Assembly (NCBI GenBank): GCA_010028775.1
Contig: RHAF01000064.1
Span: forward strand, 1-7,080
Direction of reading: 5' to 3'
Length of the DNA: 7,080 bases
Origin: Verrucomicrobiota bacterium
Lineage (GTDB): Bacteria; Verrucomicrobiota; Verrucomicrobiia; Methylacidiphilales; Verrucolacustridaceae
Position 1 is the first letter of the stretch, and each line of letters starts with the position of its first letter. The notes beneath the pieces were generated by a model that searched no databases, was not told the origin of the DNA, and worked only from the letters and a program-made list of their open reading frames with translations. Positions 1-4,937 of this stretch are shown here, one piece after another. The translations under genes were made by a program, and so were the position numbers.

Positions 1-877
1 TGCCCGTGCCAAACCACCAGGCCCCTCCGCTCGCGCTGCCCAGTTGGTCGGCCGCATTGGGCGGACTGGAATAAATCTTCCAACTGTTGGCCTCGGGCGC
101 GGTGTAGCTCGGATCCCCCATGTACGATGGCAGGGTGCGACTCAGGTGATGACTGGCCACAATCGCCCACTGATATCCCTCGTCCGCCAAAACATCGATC
201 ATCGTCTGGGAGAACGCCATCTCCGTCGGGAAAAATCCCTTGGAATGGTTGGTTACGGACCCCGTGTTCCAGGCCTTGTAGTAAGCCTCCTTGAAAATCT
301 GAATTTCCTTGCGAAAAACCTCCTTCGGCAGAACGGCACCCAGGGAGTGGTGATAGGTGAAGCCCACCAGATCGAGCTTTCTGCTCCCGCCGGAAGTCGT
401 CCAGTTGCGGGCCTCGCGGTTGCCATTCCACCAACCGGTCCCATAACCGAGGGAACTGGCCGCACCCAGGCTGGCCACATTGTTGATCAGGGAGCCCGAG
501 TAACTCATGGCGTAACCACCGCTGTTCACGTTGGCCAGAGAGTTGCGGGGTCCGCCTTGATAGGCATTGATCCGGTCCCCCACGCTGAAAATAGCCGTAA
601 GATCGTTTTCGGGATGGGCAGCACCGGAATCGTAAAGTTGGCCTGATTTCAGATTGATGGAGTCTTGAGCAAACTGAACCCTCTCCGCCTGAGGAGATGC
701 ACTCCACTCCGGCCAGTAAATCGGTTGGTGGTTGTGCCAAAAGCGGCTGACATAGACATTGGACGCCCAAGTGCAGGACGACGAACCGCAAACCCCAGCC
801 AAAAAGAATCCCATACAAAGATACCTGCCAAAACGGCGAAAAATCCCATTATACCTCCATAGAAAGGAATATTTCAC
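1..877 (-). CDS. Secreted glycoside hydrolase family 57-like protein, N-terminal part (runs off left edge)
   Basis: About 292 residues are visible and the gene continues past base 1. Seen directly: from a GTG at 877 the N-terminus has a basic stretch (RRFGRY, residues 14-19), a hydrophobic core (LCMGFFLAGVCG, 20-31) and a likely signal-peptidase site after A38 (TWA-S), so export is expected. The mature part opens with FWHNHQPIYW (46-55), matching the HxHQP motif of GH57 enzymes. Further on are NDLTAIFSVGDR (91-102), GFTYHHSLGAVLP (172-184) and GFFPTEMAFSQTMIDVL (214-230). The last resembles the GH57 region around the catalytic nucleophile, with E219 as candidate, followed by GYQWAIVASHHL. Known of the family: GH57 enzymes act on alpha-glucans and related sugars by a retaining mechanism. 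The substrate here is not predictable, and the acid/base aspartate lies beyond the window. The start is uncertain: GTG 877 has a weak AGG, ATG 814 is in frame behind CAGGT, and the strongest ribosome site serves an out-of-frame ATG at 849. The gene is divergent from nrdR. Confidence 0.72.
   Translation of the reverse strand, partial: MKYSFLWRYNGIFRRFGRYLCMGFFLAGVCGSSSCTWASNVYVSRFWHNHQPIYWPEWSASPQAERVQFAQDSINLKSGQLYDSGAAHPENDLTAIFSVGDRINAYQGGPRNSLANVNSGGYAMSYSGSLINNVASLGAASSLGYGTGWWNGNREARNWTTSGGSRKLDLVGFTYHHSLGAVLPKEVFRKEIQIFKEAYYKAWNTGSVTNHSKGFFPTEMAFSQTMIDVLADEGYQWAIVASHHLSRTLPSYMGDPSYTAPEANSWKIYSSPPNAADQLGSASGGAWWFGTG
853..858 (-). promoter_or_regulatory. Strong Shine-Dalgarno GGAGGT facing an out-of-frame ATG (849)
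   Basis: On the minus strand GGAGGT stands 3 nt before an ATG at 849, the best ribosome-binding site in this part of the window. That ATG is not in the frame of the GH57-like protein. It opens a 66-codon ORF (849-649) with no family resemblance after its hydrophobic start. A run of five T lies just inside the ATG; one more T would join this start to the GH57 frame and give MGFFRRFGRYLCMGFFLAG, a textbook signal peptide. Confidence 0.5.
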
Positions 878-896
878 ATCATCAACCTACAGGTGA

Positions 897-994
897 ATAC
901 CGTGTTTTTCTACTAGTTTTGGGATAAAATTAAACTATTCAATAAAATGCGTAAAAACCACTTTATACCGTAAAATAAGTTTTTATACCGTAAA
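897..994. repeat. ATACCGT motif repeated in the divergent promoter region
   Basis: ATACCGT occurs at 897-903, 965-971 and 985-991. The last two sit in identical 13-base units TTTATACCGTAAA (962-974 and 982-994), exactly 20 bases apart, about two helical turns. A weaker relative, ATGCGTAAAA, lies at 947-956, with its GTAAA 19 bases before the next one. Each unit has TTTA/TAAA ends that are inverted repeats around a 5-base centre, which could suit a dimeric DNA-binding protein. The region of 878-1048 is markedly AT-rich compared with the genes. The copies lie upstream of both nrdR and the GH57-like gene, so either or both could be controlled. The regulator is unknown, and the motif does not match the NrdR box as I know it. 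Confidence 0.55.
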
Positions 995-999
995 TTTAA

Positions 1000-1027
1000 T
1001 TGACCCCACACCGCCTACTTGTAGTTT
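1000..1027 (+). promoter_or_regulatory. Candidate sigma-70-type promoter of nrdR
   Basis: TTGACC (1000-1005) resembles a -35 box. TAGTTT (1022-1027), 16 bases downstream, is a poor -10 match. Transcription would start near 1034, leaving a leader of about 15 nt before the nrdR ATG. A small inverted repeat CTAC-TT-GTAG (1015-1024) lies across the spacer and the -10. The assignment rests on position and partial consensus only. Confidence 0.3.
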
Positions 1028-1038
1028 CAGTCCAACAC

Positions 1039-1044
1039 AAGGAG
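1039..1044 (+). promoter_or_regulatory. Ribosome-binding site of nrdR (AAGGAG)
   Basis: AAGGAG ends 4 nt before the ATG at 1049. It supports that start, which also places the conserved MKCPxC zinc motif at the very N-terminus as in known NrdR proteins. Confidence 0.7.
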
Positions 1045-1048
1045 TTGT

Positions 1049-1501
1049 ATGAAATGCCCAAAATGTAATACCGAAGAAGACAAGGTGATTGATTCAAGGC
1101 CTTGGAAAGATGGCGCGGTCGTCCGTCGTCGTCGCGAGTGCCTCTCTTGCAATTATCGATTCACCACTTACGAAGAGATTGAGCGCGAGGATCTTCGGGC
1201 CGTGAAACGGGATGGACGTTACGAACCCTTTGATCGGCGCAAGCTGGTCCTCGGTTTCCAGAAAGCCTGCGAAAAACGACCGGTAAGCCCCGAACTCATT
1301 GAAAAGTCTGTCGACAAAATCATGGAAGATCTTGAGCAGAAGTACGGCAGGGAAATTCCTACCACCGCTATCGGGGAGAAGATCATGGACGCCCTCAAAA
1401 AAATGGACGAAGTCGCCTACGTCCGCTTCGCCTCGGTCTACCGCCAGTTCCGGGACGTGAAGGATTTTGTCAGCGAAGTCAAAAGCCTAAGTGGCCGATA
1501 A
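1049..1501 (+). CDS. nrdR: Transcriptional repressor NrdR
   Basis: NrdR is a cytoplasmic zinc- and ATP-cone-containing repressor that shuts down ribonucleotide reductase genes when ATP/dATP is bound. The 150-residue length is typical. Seen here: a zinc ribbon with C3, C6, C31 and C34; the basic stretch VVRRRREC (24-31) that belongs to DNA contact in the family; then an ATP-cone from about residue 49 to 139, beginning AVKRDGRYEPFDRRK with the nucleotide-binding K53-R54-D55-G56. A conserved YVRFASVYRQFRD (124-136) closes the cone. The gene heads a four-gene plus-strand run, and the next ORF starts inside its last codons (11-nt overlap). I see no clear NrdR box upstream, so its targets are presumably the nrd genes elsewhere in the genome. 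Confidence 0.97.
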   Translation: MKCPKCNTEEDKVIDSRPWKDGAVVRRRRECLSCNYRFTTYEEIEREDLRAVKRDGRYEPFDRRKLVLGFQKACEKRPVSPELIEKSVDKIMEDLEQKYGREIPTTAIGEKIMDALKKMDEVAYVRFASVYRQFRDVKDFVSEVKSLSGR

Positions 1502-2051
1502 ATCCAAAAACGACGCCTTGCTCCCCCTGGTTTCCATTCCGGGAGCTTCGCCGACGCGTCTCAACGAGTCGTGGCTCATCATCTCTCTGGAAAAAGCCGC
1601 CTCCCGGGCGGGCCACCAGCAGTGGCCCCTGGCCCCGGACGTCGCCCAGGCTGTCCTCTACTACCTGAGGCACGACTTTGCCCGTCCCCAGATTGAACGA
1701 GATACCTTGGAACTGATCCTCCGTCGCTCACTTGAGGGCATCGGTTGCCCCGCCATCGCCCGCCACTTCGAGTTGGCCACTTCCTCCCCGTCGATCAATC
1801 TGGCCGCCTTGGCCCGGGAAGCCCCACTGGAAATTCTTTTCTATCATCGCCTGGCCTCCTTGGTGGACGAAAAAGTTTCCACCCTCGCCTCCGTCCTGCG
1901 GCTCGAAGGCCTCCGCTCCTGCGTTCTCTCCCTCACCGGATCCTCCTCCTGGCGGACCTCCTGCCAGAAGCTGAATGACGAAATCGTTCATTTTATTCGC
2001 GCCCGGGCCCAGACCCTGAGCCCCTCCCTCCTCGAACTGACCATCTGGTAA
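1491..2051 (+). CDS. Hypothetical protein with a degenerate ATP-cone-like domain, coupled to nrdR
   Basis: I do not recognise a named family. The 186-residue protein starts at a GTG inside the nrdR end, with no visible Shine-Dalgarno; a TTG at 1518 is an alternative. Residues 14-36 can be laid without gaps on residues 51-73 of NrdR: VSIPGASPTRLNESW against AVKRDGRYEPFDRRK, both then running through a helix into KA (K35-A36 against K72-A73). The following helices also agree, with PLAPDVAQAV (46-55) near the NrdR SPELIEKSV and LEGIGCPAIARHF (81-93) near MDEVAYVRFAS. The lysine-arginine pair that contacts nucleotide in cones is absent, so binding may be lost or changed. The second half (about 100-186) looks helical, has no cysteines arranged for zinc, and shows no signal peptide or membrane segment. 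Translational coupling suggests a job linked to NrdR or nucleotide sensing; that is inference. Confidence 0.75.
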   Translation: MADKSKNDALLPLVSIPGASPTRLNESWLIISLEKAASRAGHQQWPLAPDVAQAVLYYLRHDFARPQIERDTLELILRRSLEGIGCPAIARHFELATSSPSINLAALAREAPLEILFYHRLASLVDEKVSTLASVLRLEGLRSCVLSLTGSSSWRTSCQKLNDEIVHFIRARAQTLSPSLLELTIW

Positions 2052-2059
2052 CCGGCCCC

Positions 2060-2404
2060 ATGGGCAGGACGATTTTCGAGCGCATCATCGATCGCGAGGT
2101 GCCGGCCGACATTGTCTATGAGGACGACCAGGTCTTGGCCTTCCGCGACATCGCCCCTCAGGCCCCGGTTCACATCCTCCTCATTCCAAAAAAACACCAC
2201 GCCCGCCATGCCGCCGTCCCCCCTGAAGATCATCCCGTCTTTGCCCACCTCTTGGCAGCCGCCCAGCGTGTCAGTCGTCAGCTTCAGCTGGAAAAAACCG
2301 GCTACCGCCTGGTGATCAACAACGGCCCGGACGGGGGAGAAACCGTTCCCCACCTGCACCTCCATCTTCTGGGTGGGCGCCACCTTGCCTGGCCTCCCGG
2401 TTGA
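2060..2404 (+). CDS. HIT-family (histidine triad) nucleotide-binding protein
   Basis: This is a cytoplasmic purine-nucleotide phosphoramidase/hydrolase of the HINT branch; such proteins act on AMP-lysine-type or AMP-linked substrates. At 114 residues it has normal family length. Landmarks in order: the start TIFERIIDREVPADIVYEDD (4-23), the strand FRDIAPQAPVHILLIPKKH (28-46), YRLVINNGPDGGETVPHLH (82-100), and the catalytic triad motif with H98, H100 and H102 followed by LLGGR. The C-terminal WPPG is also usual in HINT proteins. The start lies 8 nt after the stop of the preceding ORF with no clear Shine-Dalgarno, so translation probably depends on ribosomes arriving from upstream. Its TGA overlaps the next gene's TTG start. 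The family is clear; the exact physiological substrate is not. Confidence 0.94.
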   Translation: MGRTIFERIIDREVPADIVYEDDQVLAFRDIAPQAPVHILLIPKKHHARHAAVPPEDHPVFAHLLAAAQRVSRQLQLEKTGYRLVINNGPDGGETVPHLHLHLLGGRHLAWPPG

Positions 2405-2751
2405 AAAACTTTTTACTCCACCCCTGGTCGGCGGTACTGCTTTGCGCCGCCCTCAGCACCCTGACTGACACCCTTGGAACCCTCTGGTGGGAAAAAAAGG
2501 ATTTCTCTTTCCTCCTCACCACGATTTTTCTATCCCCGCTGGTCTTCCTCTCCTTCGGGTACGTCGGCCGACACTTCGGCTTGGCGTTGGCCTCCAGCCT
2601 GACCAATACCCTGATCGTCGCCGGCCCCATTCTCGTCGGATTGATCCTTCGCCAGGAAATTCGCCGACTCTCCCCCGGCCAAATGATGGGCATGACCCTG
2701 CTCGTCGCGGGAATCTTCCTTCTCGCCTGGTGCCGCCCTCCGGCGGATTAA
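2401..2751 (+). CDS. Small four-helix membrane protein, SMR/EamA (DMT superfamily)-like
   Basis: The protein has 116 residues with four hydrophobic segments near 8-28, 37-54, 59-83 and 93-111, the size and topology of small multidrug resistance proteins or half an EamA transporter. The third and fourth segments (GLALASSLTNT, then LSPGQMMGMTLLVAGIFLL) fit the EmrE pattern well, including the GMxLxxAG of helix 4. In helix 1, D23-T-L-G-T lines up with E14-V-I-G-T of EmrE, so the proton-coupling acid would be aspartate rather than glutamate. The helix-3 tryptophan of EmrE is missing, so drug export is not assured; a lipid or metabolite role is possible. The TTG start overlaps the HIT stop as TTGA, which argues for coupled translation. 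It is a single ORF, and no partner subunit is adjacent, so a homodimer is likely if it is a transporter. The stop overlaps that of convergent argA. Confidence 0.75.
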   Translation: MKNFLLHPWSAVLLCAALSTLTDTLGTLWWEKKDFSFLLTTIFLSPLVFLSFGYVGRHFGLALASSLTNTLIVAGPILVGLILRQEIRRLSPGQMMGMTLLVAGIFLLAWCRPPAD

Positions 2752-4025
2752 ACCAGGTCTTTGTAGAGAATTTTTGAGTTACGCCCGCTTCCCTCGTAGG
2801 CGGCTTTTCGAGCGGTCGGCAACATTTCCAGTGTTCCCTCGTTAAAACCGCCTTTGCTTCGCAAATAATTGAAGGCCTGGGTGGATAGGGCCAGCAACCT
2901 TTTCATCCCCATCTCCTTGGCCCGGTTCTCGGCGTAGAGCATCAATTTTCTTCCGATACCGGCGTTCTCGTGGCCCGAGGCGACAAACAGGCATCCCATC
3001 TCCGCCGTCTTGGCCTCCAATCCGTGAACCGCGACGCATCCAACCATGTTTCCGTCAATTTCAAACACGCTGTAGTCCCCGATGGCCGCCGCCACTTCCC
3101 CCCGGGTCCGCCGGACCAACTCCTCGGAGGCGACGGAATTTCCGATCAGCCGCATGATCGACCGGACATCCTTTTTTAACGCCTTCCGGATCTCCGTGTA
3201 CTCGTCGGCATAAATCATCGTACCGACTCCCTCGCTGGAGAAGAGCTCTTCCAGCAGGGCATCATCCTCCAACCCATTGAGAATATGGGCCCGGCTCACC
3301 CCCTCCCGGCAGGCCCGCAGTCCGTGTTCCAATTTCGAAGCCATCTCCCCACTCAGTTCCCCCTTCTTTTTCTTCAGCCAATCCGCCGCCTCCTCCACCG
3401 ACAGCTGGGCCGGTTTTTTTCCGTTCATCGGCAACTCACCGCCTCCGGTGAGAAAAATCAGCTTCTCCGCCTTCAGCGCCTCCGCAACCTCCAGGGCCAC
3501 CCCGTCGGAATTCACCCGGTAGGTCCGACCATCCCCGTCCACCCCCATCGGGGGGATCACCGGAATGATTCCGTTTTCCAACAGGGCCTCGAGAAACCTG
3601 GTGTCCACCCGTTCCACCCGTCCGGTCCACTGTTGGTCCACTCCTCCCAGAATTCCCGCAGGATGGGCGATGATGGCGTTGGTCACCGCCCCCCTCAGGT
3701 CCGCGTCCGCCAAACTTTGCAGGATGTCGTGGCTGTAGGAATTCGCCGCCCGCTCGGAAACCTTCAGGGTGGCCTCGTCCGTCACGCCCAACCCGTCCAG
3801 GTTGGACGGCTTCAGTTTCATCTCCGCCGCCATTTTTTTGATCCGGGCGCTGGCACCGTGCACCAGAACCACCCGGATGTTCAGGCTCCGCAAAACGGAG
3901 ATGTCGAGAAAGAGACTCGCCGCCCGTTCGTCCTCCAGCACGGCACTGTCCACGCTGAGCACGAAGAGCTTGTCCCGGAAACTGGGGATGTAGGTGAGGA
4001 TCCCCCGGAGATCGGATGCCTTCAT
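2748..4025 (-). CDS. argA: N-acetylglutamate synthase, classical AAK-GNAT type
   Basis: It catalyses acetyl-CoA + glutamate to N-acetylglutamate, the first step of arginine synthesis, in the cytoplasm; the family is inhibited by arginine. The 425 residues are near the family's usual length. An amino-acid-kinase fold fills about 1-285: VVLVHGAS (52-59), LRGAVTNAIIAHPAG (110-124), PVIPPMGVDGDGRTYRVNSD (155-174) and the arginine/oligomer region SSEGVGTMI (263-271). The N-terminus LFVLSVDSAVLED lacks the kinase lysine-glycine loop, as expected for a synthase. A GNAT domain covers about 287-425, with MGCLFVASGHENAGIGRKLM (343-362) for acetyl-CoA and a C-terminus (MLPTARKAAYEGSGRNSKIL) resembling E. 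coli ArgA. The first position of the RxxGxG/A acetyl-CoA motif appears to be glutamate (E353). The ATG at 4025 has no strong Shine-Dalgarno; a tiny ORF ends on it. No other arg gene is visible in the window. Confidence 0.93.
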   Translation of the reverse strand: MKASDLRGILTYIPSFRDKLFVLSVDSAVLEDERAASLFLDISVLRSLNIRVVLVHGASARIKKMAAEMKLKPSNLDGLGVTDEATLKVSERAANSYSHDILQSLADADLRGAVTNAIIAHPAGILGGVDQQWTGRVERVDTRFLEALLENGIIPVIPPMGVDGDGRTYRVNSDGVALEVAEALKAEKLIFLTGGGELPMNGKKPAQLSVEEAADWLKKKKGELSGEMASKLEHGLRACREGVSRAHILNGLEDDALLEELFSSEGVGTMIYADEYTEIRKALKKDVRSIMRLIGNSVASEELVRRTRGEVAAAIGDYSVFEIDGNMVGCVAVHGLEAKTAEMGCLFVASGHENAGIGRKLMLYAENRAKEMGMKRLLALSTQAFNYLRSKGGFNEGTLEMLPTARKAAYEGSGRNSKILYKDLV

Positions 4026-4042
4026 ACGTAGGGTTTTAGCAT
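4022..4042 (-). other. Possible six-codon leader ORF (MLKPYV) overlapping the argA start
   Basis: Between nfo and argA an ATG at 4042 opens a six-codon ORF whose TGA shares ATGA with the argA start. GGAA lies only 2 nt before its ATG. It contains no arginine codon, so classical arginine attenuation is not suggested; it could aid re-initiation at argA, which lacks its own clear ribosome site. It may be chance. Confidence 0.2.
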
Positions 4043-4064
4043 TTTCCGGAAGGTTTGGACAAAC

Positions 4065-4937
4065 TTAACTCGCCCCGCTGCACCCTCGCAGGAAAGCCAG
4101 ATTTTCCCGATCCTCCCGCTCACCCGGCGGCAATTCCCCGATCCGGGGAATCCCGTTCAGCCGACGGTCTGCCAAAAAAGCCCGCAGTCCGCGGGCTCCG
4201 ATTTTGCCGTGACCGAGATGTTCATGCCGGTCCACCTGCGAGCCGCATTCCGTTTTCGAATCATTGGCGTGCACCACCACCAACGAATCCCACCCCACCC
4301 AGCGTTCCATCGCGTCGAACAACCGTTCCCGTCCCTCATTGGTTCGCAGGTCGAATCCCGCGGCAAAGGCATGCGCGGTGTCCAGACAGGCCGCCCGCCG
4401 GTTGGCCGGCAACCCGCGTATCAGTTCGCCCCACTCCTCGATTCCGCCTGCCAGGCAGGACCCCTGCCCTGCCGAGTTTTCCAGGGCCAAGCGGATCCGG
4501 CCCGTTCCCGACCGCTCCAGCGCTTCGGCAAATCCCTCCACCGCCCTGGATACTGCATGGGCGCTCGACCGGTCCCCCCGGCTGCCGCAGTGCACCACCA
4601 CCGCCTCCAACTCCAAGAGCTCCGCCCGTCGGATTTCCTCGCTCAGCGAGAGGATGGATTTTTTTCGGATCTCGCCTTGGCCCGCGGTGTTCACCAGGTA
4701 CCCGGCATGGGCGCACACCCACAGGTTCATCTCCCGTTTTCCCAGGACAAATCCCGCCCCTTCCTCATTCGCCAATTTCCCCATGCGCCACTGACGGTTG
4801 CTTTTGACGAAGATCTGGGCGGCATCCTCCCCCAGAACCCGCGCTCTTCCCAGCATCTCGACCAACCCTCCGGCCGTCGAGGTGTGCAGTCCGCAACGAT
4901 TTCCCCCGTGGGGTGCGGATTTATTTCTTTTCACCAT
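4065..4937 (-). CDS. nfo: Endonuclease IV (abasic-site endonuclease)
   Basis: This is a zinc-dependent AP endonuclease of base-excision repair; it cuts 5' of abasic sites and removes blocked 3' ends. The 290 residues fit the TIM-barrel family, and all nine expected metal ligands can be placed: H77 (AHAGYLVN), H116 (VVHCGS), E153 (LENSAGQGS), D186 and H189 (CLDTAHAFAAG), H223 (VVHANDSK), D236 and H238 (VDRHEHLGHG) and E268 (GELPPG). The substrate-binding region AQIFVKSNRQW (40-50) is also present. The usual LETP at the last ligand reads GELP here, keeping the glutamate. The ATG at 4937 overlaps the end of the AsmA-like gene by 17 nt, and a GTG one codon later is a possible alternative start. 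No strong Shine-Dalgarno is seen, which suggests coupling to the upstream gene. argA follows after 39 nt on the same strand. Confidence 0.95.
   Translation of the reverse strand: MVKRNKSAPHGGNRCGLHTSTAGGLVEMLGRARVLGEDAAQIFVKSNRQWRMGKLANEEGAGFVLGKREMNLWVCAHAGYLVNTAGQGEIRKKSILSLSEEIRRAELLELEAVVVHCGSRGDRSSAHAVSRAVEGFAEALERSGTGRIRLALENSAGQGSCLAGGIEEWGELIRGLPANRRAACLDTAHAFAAGFDLRTNEGRERLFDAMERWVGWDSLVVVHANDSKTECGSQVDRHEHLGHGKIGARGLRAFLADRRLNGIPRIGELPPGEREDRENLAFLRGCSGAS

Noticed and set aside
44..646. 200-residue plus-strand ORF
   Set aside because: It lies opposite the GH57-like frame, which has clear family motifs; its own translation resembles no family and lacks a ribosome site.
878..1048. 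NrdR box or riboswitch upstream of nrdR
   Set aside because: No pair of 16-base NrdR-box-like sites was found, and the leader from the candidate promoter is only about 15 nt, too short for a riboswitch.
3285..4031. 248-residue plus-strand ORF
   Set aside because: Antisense shadow of argA; proline/histidine-rich GC-driven translation with no motif.
4044..4051. Palindrome TTCCGGAA between nfo and argA
   Set aside because: Too short for a terminator stem and without a T-run; could be chance.
4447..4459. Perfect palindrome CCTGCC-A-GGCAGG
   Set aside because: It lies inside nfo, where the codons encode conserved residues near GQGSCLAGG; no T-run follows, so a terminator or site is not supported.
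4055..4807. 250-residue plus-strand ORF, with the related one at 4209-5006
   Set aside because: Antisense to nfo, whose nine metal ligands are intact; the plus translations are proline/arginine-rich noise.
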